Source of the DNA: Chamaecyparis obtusa
Taxonomy: Eukaryota; Streptophyta; Pinopsida; Cupressales; Cupressaceae
Length of the DNA: 64,000 nucleotides
Reading direction: 5' to 3'
Assembly (NCBI GenBank): GCA_027943335.1
Contig: BSBK01008435.1
Span: forward strand, 841,001 to 905,000
Position 1 is the stretch's first letter. Every line of letters begins with the position of its first letter. The notes below the pieces were generated by a model. The model had not been told where the DNA came from. It saw only the letters and a list, made by a program, of their open reading frames with translations, and did not search any database. Position numbers and translations under genes: made by a program. Of the stretch, positions 10,912 through 20,869 are shown one piece after another.

Positions 10912-12474
10912 TGGTGTAGGAGAACCTACTCTAAACTAATCAAATAATTCACCTAAGAGTCCTAAACTCTCTACTTAGCTTAGAAGTTCTAGTCAGGCAC
11001 CTAGACCAAGTTGTAAGGCTTAGTTCTAGGATTGGCACAATTATAAGCCCCTGGCTAACTATGGTCCAAATGGTCAATGGGCCTAAAAATCATAGGATCT
11101 TAGGATTTTTCATGTTTTAAGGTTTTAGATCCATGTTGGATCATTAGCTTAGTGCTAGAACCAAGTTTGGTCTTTAGATTTGCAAGATAGCAAAATAGGC
11201 AAAAGTTGCTCTAAAAGTTGTCATGCAACTTTCGAGCAACTTCTTAAAAGTTGTCAAACATGCTTAACACAACTCCCAAATGGCTAGTCAATTCAAACAA
11301 GTTCTATTGGGAGTGCCTACATAAGCCCTTATAGGTGGGTGGTAGGCCATGAAGATGTAATTTGGCAATTAATCAATAAAAATATCAACCATTTCACTAC
11401 AATCCTCAAGAATAGTGCCCTAGTACGGATAGGTACAAGCTGGTGTGCATGATTTTTTGAGTTTGGAAGTTTTTGTATCCAATCCTCTTTCAAATGTAGT
11501 AGGCTTCATGATCTAATTCATCCTAGATCAGGAGTTATCAAAGTTCCTTGATTGCTTTCCCGGATAGAGGGTTTTCCAGCATGTTTCTGATAGGGCTTTC
11601 TCTTTTGACCCAATTCCCCCATGGGAATCTGATCCCCCTTGGTGGAATTCAACCTTTCTTTATGTGCTTTTAGAAAATGTAGGTTAGAGGTGGAGTTCTG
11701 TAGGGAGGTGTGTTTTCCACAAAGTCCTAGGTGTACATGCCCATATGTGCACCTACCAATGACTTAGGATAGTCATTATAAAATCTGGTTGGGGATTCAT
11801 CAAGACCCAAGATTTTGGATTTGGAGCCCTTGTACATGTCCTCAAAGGATCCCATCATTGATATTTGCATTGGCTTGGAGGAAGAAGAACTTGTAGTGCA
11901 AACCAGACCTGATTAGGCCTATTAGCCCTGTCCTAAAATTAGATAAACTAGTGAACTCCATTTGGTTTCAAGTCCTGTTGTCTTAATATGTTTTATAAGT
12001 CCCAAAAGGGTGTCTAGATTCCCAACCTAATTCATACTTTGTTTGGGAGGATTTTGACCTAGATTCAAAATACTAGTTTGAAAAGGCTACAAGCCTAAAG
12101 TTGGTTTTGTGAAGCAACTTGGTATTATGAGTTGCCCATTGGTGAAAGAACCATTGGAACTATCAAAATAGGACCTGAATAGGCTAGAGAAGTGATTGCA
12201 GGCCACCCCTAGTCTTAGTATCCATTTCATGGGGTTTGAGTACTCATTTTGTTAAGGAGACCTCTTGGTGAATTCTTGTTCCTTGGTGCTTAGGACTTTG
12301 GTAAGCCTAGTGATTAGGTTACCTTGCATAGTTGGGTTGTGATAACCTTCTCCAAGTCCTTTACTATACCTAAGATAGGTATCTAGCACTTGGCCCTTTC
12401 ACCCTGGGTGTTGAGGGATTGAAACTTACCATTTTCTCACTGTTATAAGGCTTTTGCTAACCACTGCTGCATCA
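10912..12474 (+). repeat. G1 3' LTR
   Basis: This 1563-bp copy runs from TGGTGT to ...GCATCA and matches 4704-6273. Confidence 0.93.
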
Positions 12475-12479
12475 AATAG
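12475..12479. repeat. TSD of G1, right copy (AATAG)
   Basis: Partner of AATAT at 4699-4703, with one substitution. Confidence 0.75.
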
Positions 12480-12843
12480 TATAGTCACTAATCAAATTAC
12501 AAACAGTCGGTTGTATACATTGTTTTGTTCTAGCATTCACTGTCTGTGTAACTTCAACTATCTATATCTTTGTCATACTAAATCTTCTTATCATGCACTC
12601 TTAGATGAAGAATGAATATAGTCTTACCATCTTATGTTCTAGGGCTCATACCATAACTCAGTCATATGCACATGCACTGATGGTATGATCTACTGGTGCT
12701 TTGTTAACTATCTATTCTTCTATACTTAGCCAATATCTGATCTTCTGATGATGTGTGCTGACTCCAAAATACTATATGACTTTTTTGTCATAATGACAAC
12801 ACTATATTAAGTCATATATAAAAGTATAGTCAACTTGCCAAAA
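12480..12843 (-). repeat. L1 left (3') LTR, second part
   Basis: This continues the L1 LTR after G1 and aligns with 18711-19073 of the right LTR. It ends CCAAAA where the right copy ends CCAACA. Confidence 0.9.
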
Positions 12844-13225
12844 ATCTCCCCCTTTGTCATTGATGGCAATGAAGGAATATGGAAAAGTTACTATATGTCC
12901 TCTTATACAAAAACTCTAACTTATATCTCCCTTAGTCTTATTACTATACATATTATTTACATATCTATAACTCCATATTCTATACATACTCCCCCTTTGA
13001 CATTAATGACAAAGGTGCTAAAAATTGAATCTCTACAAGTACTTATAGGGAAAGTACATCCAGATATGCTATCTGTAATTTGTGGATCTCTTGCTTCCAG
13101 AATGCAATCAATACATTGACTATTTGGAGATGGGCACATAATGCATATTTCATCTTCTCCATCTTCTCCAAATCTGAGCTAGGACCTTAATCATATGTCA
13201 CCATGGTGGCATTAATCTCCTTGAT
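12844..13225 (-). promoter_or_regulatory. L1 3' untranslated region with two polypurine tracts
   Basis: No reading frame is supported here. On the minus strand there is a polypurine tract (AAAGGGGGAGA, 12845-12856) directly beside the LTR and a second near-copy about 145 bp upstream (12989-12999). Both are followed by a similar CAT(T)GA...TGACAAAG context. Multiple tracts also occur in L2, C1 and C2. Confidence 0.7.
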
Positions 13226-16200
13226 ATTCTAATTTAGCACATCTAGGGTGGGCGCAAGAGCATTCCTTAGTTGTGTTTGCCTTGCCCTTATTTTAGACAT
13301 CTCTTTTTCGTATCTTTCAATCTTGTCAATCTTCCCTTGATATATATTATTACATATAGTTACAGTAGTGGAGGGGTCTTCTACTGATTTCCTTACTTTT
13401 TCTATCATTTCTTCTGCCTCTTGTATCTTCTTGAAATGATCATTAGTTAGCTTGTCTTGGTCCATACAATTTTGAATGATCTTCCTGCCATTTTCTGCAA
13501 ACTCTTTTAAGGATGCTTGACCAACCTTGAGTGAACTTAGATCAAGTGCAAAGATTTTGACCAATTCACTGAGCCTCTTCTTCATGTACTCTTCTACAAC
13601 TAGGGATGCATATTCTTCCAAGATAGAAAAATTTGTCTTAAAATTTGAAAGAATTATGCTCACATCATCCATTGAATGAACCTTAGACACTTTCTTTTCT
13701 AAAGGTAGTAGGTTGTTCAAGATGTTCACTGACTCAACAAATAGGGGGTTCCTCATCACTTGTTTCTCTTTGGCCTTTTTCATAGCTAAGAAACTGATCT
13801 TGATCAGGTCTTCTTCTCCCCAAGAATCTAGACTAGTGGTGTCTGGTGTCAATCTTGACAAAAATGATACAGAAGGAGTGATAGGAGTGCTATCCACTAC
13901 TTCTTGCTTTACTCTAATTTTCATTTCAATAGATGGCTCATCTTTTGGCTCACTTTCTTTGATCTCTACTTCTCATTTCTCTTTTTCTGCTTCCTTTTCT
14001 TTTTCTTCTTCTTTTCCTTCTATCTTTTCTTCCTCTTTTTCTATTTCTTTTTCTTCTTCTTTTCCTTCTATCTTTTCTTCCTCTTTTTTGTTTCTTTTTC
14101 TTCTCTTTCATCTGTTATGTCCCCAATAAATAATTTTTCTTGTTTATTGAGAGGAGTGTTACCACATAGATTATCAGCCTCTTGAGTTCTTACAAAGGCT
14201 TCTTCAAAATTATTCAAATCAATATCTGTGTCCGGCATTGCAATCTCAACATAGTCAATAAAAATTGTATCATCCATATTTGCTTCTACCATGGGTGCGG
14301 GTTTCTCTGCCTCTGTGGGTGCTACAACTATAGGTGTTGAGTCTTAAGGACCTGTAACTGGTACATTAGTGATCTCTGCTACTTTGTCCTTCTCATAAGA
14401 TGTTTGAGTGATGGGTGTAGATGAAGGTTTTATGTGTTGTTTTAAGAATACCTTTTCAAAGGCTTTCTTTGTTTCTTTTGTCACCAGTTCATAATCTTTG
14501 TTCATGATGTGTAATGTTCTCATCTTTGTCCGTAAGTGTAGTTTTACCAAATTCAATAACAGTGTCTTTTCTTCAACAAAACATATTGGAAGATTGTAAT
14601 CTATTGTTTGTTCTCTGATTCTAAAATCTTCTTCAGTGGCTTGTCTTTTCAAGGTATCCAAAATCTCCCATACCTTATCTGGGATAGCCATCTTCAATTC
14701 AAGAATTGTATTCTTGAATTTTGTCATGTGTTTGATCAATATGTCACGAATCTCTGATTTATCAATTTCATGGTATTTGTAATAAAACTTGGCTATCTAA
14801 TCTAGCCTTCCTTGTTCTACTACTCTAGTCCTTAACACTTGAATACTAGGTAGGAATCCTACTTCTCGAGGTGGCGACACATTTTTCACTTTTCTTCTTG
14901 TGGCTCTAGCTGAAAGGTGGCTTGTAGAAGTTTGTTTTCTTCTCTTAGGCATCTTGGGAGATGCATTAGTGGTCTCAATGTCAATTTTAATAGTGGGCGC
15001 AGGAGTGGTAACATCAGTTTTGTCCTATTTATCCTTTTGATCATCAGTCTTCTCAATCTTGATATTCCACAACTTAAGATCATCAGACTTTGCTTCTACT
15101 ATGGATGCACTCTCAATCCCCAAAGAAATATTTTCTTGTCTTGCTTTGTCAAGGTCTTCTTGTGTTACTCCATGAATCTTCAATATTTCAAAAGTAACCT
15201 TGGCTACTTTTCTTTTAGTTGTTGCACTATTTAAGACTGCATCAACTTCTCTTTTTTTCTCTTCTTAAGTCCCCCATCTTGGCTCATTAGGGTCCTTAGG
15301 TGCTGATAATAGTACTTGAGCATATGCCTCTAGAATTGACTCTTGAACCTCATATCTAAGTGGATGAATCCACTTTATCCTTGGTTCAACAACTTCCATA
15401 CATGTTGCATCAGTTTCTACCAGAAAGAAAATGCTATCTTTTTAATTTTCAACAATGCTTTTTGGAATCTTGTATCTCATCTGTATTTTGGCCCTAAATG
15501 TCTTTAATTCCAGTGTCATGTAGTCTTTTAGTTTACTCTCAGTAGTTTTCTTAAATGATAGCTATGGCAATGTAGCCAAAATCTTGTCCAAATACAAATT
15601 TGACACCTTTCCAAGAATGTGGAAGTACATGTATATGATCAAAGATGCAAACCTAAATATTTTGGTCTTGTCATGTTTAATGGCTTTGATGTTGTCTATC
15701 AATTGTGTGTGCAGGATCTCGCACAAATTGAACTCTCCATTTTCTCTAACAATCCTTATTGCTGCAAGAATTATGGCCTTTGACACACTATTCACTCTAC
15801 TAGTGTGTAGAAACCTATACCCTAGTATCATAAACATCAATTTGGTGTCATTTTCTTCTATAGGCTCTATAGTCATTCCATGCCTATCACTTCTTGATTT
15901 GCATGTTTTCTCAACAAGTTTTCTCATGTCCTTGCCTGCTAGAAGAATGGTGCCTTTCTTAGAGAGACCTATCATCTCATGGATTAGGTCTCCTGTAATC
16001 CTAACTGGCACTTCACCTATCTAGAATAGGTCATCATGAATCATGCTAAGTAGAATATTTATCCATTCAAACTCATAGAACTCATATGTAGTAGCATATT
16101 CAATTATAGGGTGGTTTTCAAACTATGCATACTCATCCAAGAAGGTTTATCCAGTTTCATCATGGTCTCTAAGTGTGCTCTTATCCTATCAAGTCCTAAT

Positions 16201-16360
16201 TGTTCCTTCTTACAATATATTTATGCACGGATGTCTTTGACATGCATAACACCCATAGGAGTGCGGGAGAATGCCCCTTCTAGGTCATCCAATGTAGATT
16301 TGAATGGGTGCCTCTTAAATACATATCTTTTCTTCTCCATAACATCAAATACAATGGGAG
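13226..16360 (-). pseudogene. L1 ORF2, unknown protein, homologous to L2 ORF2
   Basis: A run of minus-strand fragments (16011-15562, 14739-14344, 14292-14068, 13924-13229, with weaker coding signal between them) matches the order of features in the nearly intact L2 ORF2. The N-terminal part has WINILLSMIHDDLF then a stop, then PVRITGDLIHEMIGL, which aligns with L2 WVRYILSRVHDGKIW and PLEITKKMIHQITGL; the stop falls where L2 has W. Further shared points are NSVS and (R/K)F(A/G)SL followed by a hydrophobic run. The middle (13950-14105) is K/E/R-rich low complexity with a 48-bp tandem duplication, and the C-terminal 231 codons are helical and charged. I recognise no enzyme domain and do not assign a function. 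Confidence 0.7.
13999..14094 (-). repeat. 48-bp tandem duplication in L1 ORF2
   Basis: A pyrimidine-rich unit of 48 bp occurs twice in a row (the TTTTCTTCTTCTTTTCC motif starts at about 14001 and again at 14049). It is in multiples of three and would add 16 charged residues to the K/E/R-rich middle of ORF2. Confidence 0.7.
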
Positions 16361-16789
16361 TAAGCATCACTTACTTGTATATCACTTTCCTAATGGTTTC
16401 CAAGAGCTTCTGAATCGGCGCAATGGATTAGGGATTCCGCAACTGATCAAACAAACTGCTTCACTGGTGAATTAATTTGAAATCCTTCACAATCAATACA
16501 TAGGGCTTATGTGCTCTTCAATCACTCTGAACTCGAATGCAATGAGTAATTTACAAGCTTTTGTGTACTTTAAAGTAAAAAATCTACTATTAATGCTTGC
16601 CCCGTAAAGCAGACTTTCATTGAAAATCTCCAACTTTTATTCTACTATTAGTCAGCTAGTGTTCTCTTGCACATAGGTTTTTCTAGTCTCCAAAAGGTTA
16701 AATCCAAAGGTGCATACTTTGAGGGTGATTATATTGGCCACGTAGGGGTTTAGAGCTAAATTAGCTTCTCCTATGACCCTGAGGGCCAT
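16361..16789 (-). other. L1 spacer between ORF1 and ORF2
   Basis: Translations on both strands are full of stops and show no recognisable domain. By analogy with L2 (28191-28606) it is probably the spacer between the two ORFs, with degraded ORF ends on each side. Confidence 0.45.
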
Positions 16790-17895
16790 TCATCTAAATG
16801 TAGAGAGTGCGTCCACTATGGATGCATCCAATACATTCTTATCAACCTTATCCTTTTTTGGCTCTGACCAAATCAAGCTCACATCTTTTGAAGCTTTCAC
16901 AAACTTGACTTCTCCTTCAGTATCCAGAATTGATTCTTCTGGCATTTTAGGGCTTTCCTAACTTTTCATTCTTGATCTACAGAACTTTGAGATGTGTCTA
17001 GCCTTGTTACATGAGTGACAAATAACTAGAGGCCTTAAATTCCTCAGCACATTGACATGGGTTACCATTTTGCACTGTCTAGCTGAGTGACCATTATAGT
17101 TACATATCTAACATGTAACATTCTGAGAACTTCTTACATTTGGCTGATTCTAATTTCTCTGATTATGCTGAGTCTTGTTCTTCTTACTTGTCTTACAATT
17201 CATAGCTCTATGACCAAATTTATTGCATGAATAATAGTAACCATTGAAAGGTCTTACCTCTTTACAATTCCTTGCTATATGTCCATGCTTGTTACATGCA
17301 TAACAAGTTTGGCCTACTAGATTGCGCTCATCTTTGGATGATCCAACATTATCTTTAGTCTGACTTCTAGTCTCCTTAGCATATGTGGTGTCTTCTGGTG
17401 CTTTCATCCTTGCTCGTATGTTAGCAATCTGATTTTGTGCTTCATTGAATCTAATGCCACTAGTAACTAAGATTATATCAGACCCTTGCTTGTGTGTAAT
17501 TTATCAATGTGATTATTTGTTTCTTTTATCTGAAATTCCAAATTTTCTTTGTTGTTTCTTAGCTCCAAGATTTCCATGTTTGCTTGCCTCAATTCTTCAT
17601 TTAGTTGAAGGTTCTCTTTGATCTGTCCATCATAGATTTCCTGATTGTTAGTTAGCTTGTCATCCAATTCTTCAATCTGATCTTTCAGAGATGTGTTCTC
17701 TTCATTTATCTTTTTAAACATGATCCCTAAATCACTGCTAGAACATTCTTTTAAATCTTTCCTTAGTCTTTTGATGACTACTTGAGCATCACTAACTTTT
17801 TATTTTATCTCTTCAATTTGTTTTTCAGATCTATCCAGGTCTTCAAGAGAAGCTTCAAGATTTCTTTTCAAATGTTTCATTTTTTTCTTGTCCAT
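16790..17895 (-). pseudogene. L1 ORF1, coiled coil plus four CCHC knuckles
   Basis: The minus-strand frame opens at the ATG at 17895 (MDKKKMKHLKRNLEASLEDL), about 40 bases past the PBS. It continues as a heptad-rich coiled coil to 17473 with one stop near 17800. After a frameshift it has four CCHC-type motifs: CYACNKHGHIARNC, YYSCNKFGHRAMNC (first cysteine changed to Y), a C*ICNYNGHSARQC copy with a stop in it, and CHSCNKARHISKFC (G changed to R). A short acidic tail follows. A coiled coil with an array of zinc knuckles suggests an RNA-binding, self-assembling Gag-like protein, but no capsid motif is visible. L2 ORF1 has the same architecture. Confidence 0.75.
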
Positions 17896-17901
17896 AATCT
17901 C

Positions 17902-17915
17902 CTCAAGTGGTTAAA
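17902..17915 (-). promoter_or_regulatory. Leader motif shared by L1, L2, C1 and C2
   Basis: On the minus strand this reads TTTAACCACTTGAG, just before the ORF1 start. C1 has TTAACAGCTTGAG (36558), L2 TTAACTAGCTTGAG (29830-29817) and C2 TTAAAGGGGCTTGAAG (41280), all between the PBS and the first start codon. Confidence 0.55.
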
Positions 17916-17935
17916 CTTCTTTGCTGAGGACCAGA

Positions 17936-17947
17936 GCTATGATACCA
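17936..17947 (-). promoter_or_regulatory. L1 primer-binding site
   Basis: The minus strand reads TGGTATCATAGC two bases after the LTR end. This is the initiator tRNA-Met type with one mismatch, and it sets the element's orientation. Confidence 0.85.
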
Positions 17948-17949
17948 AT

Positions 17950-19073
17950 TGTTAGGAATGGGAACACTAAGAGGGGGAGGGGGGTTGAATTAGTGTTCAC
18001 TATATTCAATCTTTTTACTTTATTCTTTAAACTTAACTTGAATACTTAAGAACTAAAATGAACATTAACATAAGAAAGATAGATGAACACAACACATAAC
18101 ACCAATATGGTTATGAGGAAACCCAAATAGGTAAAAAACCTAGTGGGAATTGACACCCACTAATAATCTGAACTAGTGTTTTATAATCCTTGTTAGAAGA
18201 TCCTTAACCCTGTTAGGAGTTGTCTTTACAATGCATTTAGTACAGTGACCTTGTCAAGGGTCAGACCCTGTTAGGAGTCTTTTACAATTAACCCTGTTAG
18301 GGGTGTGGACACATTTTTCTAGAGCTCACTACTCAAATGGTGAAGGCTACAGCATTTTGATCTCAGATACAAACTACATTTGCTAGATGAAGTGGCACTG
18401 TGACACTGCTTGTCTAATTAGTTCCTTTGATTCGTTGATGCTTTGACCTCTTGCAAAGCTATAATAAATGTTATCAAATATTTTCATATTTCTTCTCTTC
18501 TTATCTCAACTCTATTTTTTTTTTCATCATTAATTACAAAGGGCACATCTCATATTTATATACGCTACCAAAACAATTAACTAGGTTGGCCTATAAACTG
18601 ATTACATACAATGCTTCTAATTGAATTGGCTCAAGCATGTTTACAAAAAAATTTAATTACATGTCTACAACCTAATTACAATAGGCACATAGCCTTTACA
18701 AAACAATATTATAGTCGCTAATCAAATTACCAACAATCGACTGTATACACTATTTTGTTCTGGCATTCACTATCTGTGTAACTTCAACTGTCTATATCTT
18801 TTTCATACTGAATCTTCTGATCATGCACTCTTAGACTAAGCATGAATATACTCTTACCATCTTATGTTCTAGGGTGCATACCATAACTCTGTCATACACA
18901 TGTGCACTGATGCTCTGATCTACTGGTGCTCTATTAACTATCCAGTCTTCTGTACTTAGCCAATTTCTGATCTTCTGATGATGTGCACTGACTCCAAAAC
19001 AATATATGACTTTGTTTCCATAATGACAACACTATATTAAGTCATATACAAAAGTATAGTCAACTTGCCAACA
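17950..19073 (-). repeat. L1 right (5') LTR
   Basis: An intact 1124-bp LTR with TG...CA ends (TGTTAGG...CCAACA as seen on plus). It matches the left LTR throughout. Its 3' half (minus sense) is clearly related to the C1 LTR. A TATA-like GTATATAAA on the minus strand lies at 18555-18563. Confidence 0.92.
18555..18563 (-). promoter_or_regulatory. Candidate TATA box in L1 5' LTR
   Basis: GTATATAAA on the minus strand lies about 600 bp from the LTR's internal end. It is mutated to GCATATAAA in the left LTR. Position and sequence fit an LTR promoter, but the start site is not known. Confidence 0.4.
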
Positions 19074-19078
19074 TATTC
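19074..19078. repeat. TSD of L1, right copy (TATTC)
   Basis: Exact partner of 3940-3944. Confidence 0.85.
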
Positions 19079-19170
19079 TCCCATGCTAGTGTCTTTGATC
19101 TTGACTCCTTTTGATAGGTCTTCCATTTTAGATGTAGATGATATGTCTATTTGTTTGGTGGAAGACTATT

Positions 19171-20022
19171 TGTTATGTGGAACAAGTTTATCTGCACTTT
19201 CTTTCAATGTGTTGCAAGATGTTGATGTGTCTATCGATATAGTGACCTCTAATCCATCATAGGGAAACTTGAGACACTAATGGTTCATTGATGGAATAGC
19301 TTGGATTTCGTGTATCCAGGGCCTTCCTAGAAGAATGTTATAGGCCAAGTGGAGATCTAGCACTTGATAGGTGATATCTCTCATGACAGGTCCTATCCTG
19401 ATAGGTAGCACAATGACTCCTTTGGAATTTATTTCTTGTTGGTCATATGCTTTTATGGTTACCTTCTTTTTAGGATCAATAGCATCTTCTAAAAATCCTA
19501 GTTGTGTAACCAATTTGTAAGAACAGATATTCAGACCAGCGCCTCCATTTATTAACACATGCTTGACATGACAGTTTTGGATTAAGACTTCAATATGCAA
19601 GGGCTGGTTATGTGGGTGACTCAGTGAGTTGTTGTCTTCTTCCAAAAAGGATATGTACTAAGGGGATGTCAAGTGACCCACCATTGTTTGGAATTTGTCA
19701 AGATTAAGATCATTAGGAACATTAGAGCCAATTAGAGCTTTGTCTAGAATTGCACGATGAGCAAGAGAGATGCAAAGCAACTCAAATATAGAGATTTTGG
19801 CATTGGTATGTTGCAGTTGTTGGATGATGTTTTATGATATCTCTTTGGACTCTTTAGAATTGGAAGATTTGGAAGTATTCCTTTGTTTAGATGAAAATGC
19901 AAGATTAAATGGCACCTTCTGGGTGTTGGATGAACCTGAGTTTTTTCCTTGAAGAATTTCTTGAGCTTGAGATTGAGTAACTGCATTAGTTGTCTTGTTA
20001 TCTCTATCCTTTCTAACAATAG
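19171..20022 (-). repeat. Tandem duplication in T, unit a
   Basis: This 852-bp stretch is repeated immediately at 20023-20869. Both units begin TTATGTGGAACAAGTTTATC, and the sequence after unit b resumes at a TTATG, so a short TTATG homology marks the junctions. The units differ by scattered substitutions and small indels. The duplicated stretch holds the end of gag and the protease. Confidence 0.88.
19277..19645 (-). pseudogene. T protease, duplicate a, active site lost
   Basis: This 122-codon open stretch has the Tat-type retropepsin sequence: HIEVLIQNCHVKHVLINGG, AYDQQEINSKGVIVLPIRIG and YNILLGRPWIHEIQ. The expected DGG active site reads NGG, so the catalytic aspartate is lost. This is the copy on the pol side of the duplication. 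It ends with a stop after SMNH; the polyprotein then continued into the segment now at 3944, across L1. Confidence 0.8.
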
Positions 20023-20869
20023 TTATGTGGAACAAGTTTATCTACACTTTCTTTCAATGTGTTGCAAGATGTTGATGTGTCTATCGATATAGTGACCTTT
20101 ACTCCATCATAGGGAAACTTGAGACACTAATGGTGCATTGATGGAATAGATTGCATTTCATGTATCCAGGGCCTTCCTAGAAGAATGTTATAGGCCAAGT
20201 GGAGATCTAGCACTTGATAGGTGATATCTCTCATGACAGGTCCTATCCTGATAGGTAGCACAATGACTCCTTTGGAATTTCTCTCTTGTTGGTCATATGC
20301 TTTTATGGTTATCTTCTTTTTAGGATCAATAGCATCTTTTGAAAATCCTAGTTGTATAACCAATTTGTAAGAGCATATATTCAAACCAATGCCTCCATCT
20401 ATTAACACATGCTTGACATGACGGTTTTGGATTAAGACTTCAATATGCAAGGGCTGGTTATGTGGGTGACTTAGTGAGTTGTCATCTTCTTCCAAAAAGG
20501 ATATGTACTAAGGGGACGTCAAGTGACCCACCATTGTTTGGAATCTATCAAGATTAAGATCTTTAGGAACATTAGAGCCAATTAGAGATTTGCTTAGAAT
20601 TGCACAATGAGCAGGAGAGATGCAAAGCAACTTGAATATAGAGATTTTGGCATTGGTATGTTGCAGTTGTTGGATGATGTATGATATCTCTTTGGACTCT
20701 TTAGAATTGGAAGATTTGAAAGTATTCCTTTGTTTAGATGCAAATGCAAGATTAAATGGCACCTTCTGGGTGTTGGATGAACCTGAGTTTTTTCCTTGAA
20801 GAATTTCCTGAGCTTGAGATTGAGTAACTGCATTAGTTGTCTTGTTATCTCTATCCTTTCTAACAATAG
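20023..20869 (-). repeat. Tandem duplication in T, unit b
   Basis: Second unit of the tandem duplication, 847 bp, on the gag side. Confidence 0.88.
20127..20495 (-). pseudogene. T protease, duplicate b, active site kept
   Basis: Same 122-codon protease segment as 19277-19645, but with the active site HVLIDGG intact, and with YNILLGRPWIHEMQ. It follows gag in the minus-strand direction with one stop between them (at 20508). Because of the duplication it is followed by a partial second copy of the gag end rather than by the rest of pol, so an uninterrupted polyprotein was no longer possible even before the stops. Confidence 0.8.

Larger units (their letters stand above)
4704..12474 (+). mobile_element. 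Element G1: Ty3/gypsy chromovirus, complete length, inactive
   Basis: G1 is a full-length 7771-bp plus-strand element inside the left LTR of L1. It has LTRs at 4704-6273 and 10912-12474 with TG...CA ends, an initiator-Met-type PBS at 6276, a polypurine tract at 10902 and a 5-bp TSD. Coding order is gag, protease, RT, RNase H, integrase, chromodomain, which is the chromovirus layout. The RT/RNase H wording (SFHGLATFYRNFIKKFS, WLHYLIPKEFVVYTDNRALS) resembles the Galadriel-type branch, but I cannot confirm that assignment. Pol lies in one frame but is cut by stops at 8645, 9074, 9464 and 10775. Confidence 0.92.
3945..19073 (-). mobile_element. Element L1: large non-autonomous LTR element with ORF1 and ORF2, no pol; contains G1
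   Basis: L1 is bounded by matching LTRs (left 3945-4703 plus 12480-12843 after removing G1; right 17950-19073) and exact TATTC duplications. The PBS beside the right LTR and the polypurine tract beside the left LTR put it on the minus strand. Its 5.1-kb interior (12844-17949) encodes a coiled-coil/CCHC protein (ORF1) and a long decayed ORF2. I found no protease, integrase, RT or RNase H in any frame. This fits a large retrotransposon derivative that depends on enzymes from another element. LTR similarity points to C1 as the relative that could have mobilised it. Internal stops and frameshifts are numerous, so it is older than L2. Confidence 0.85.

Noticed and set aside
13713..14129. Plus-strand Ser/Phe-rich ORF
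   Set aside because: It is the complement of the K/E/R-rich low-complexity part of L1 ORF2.
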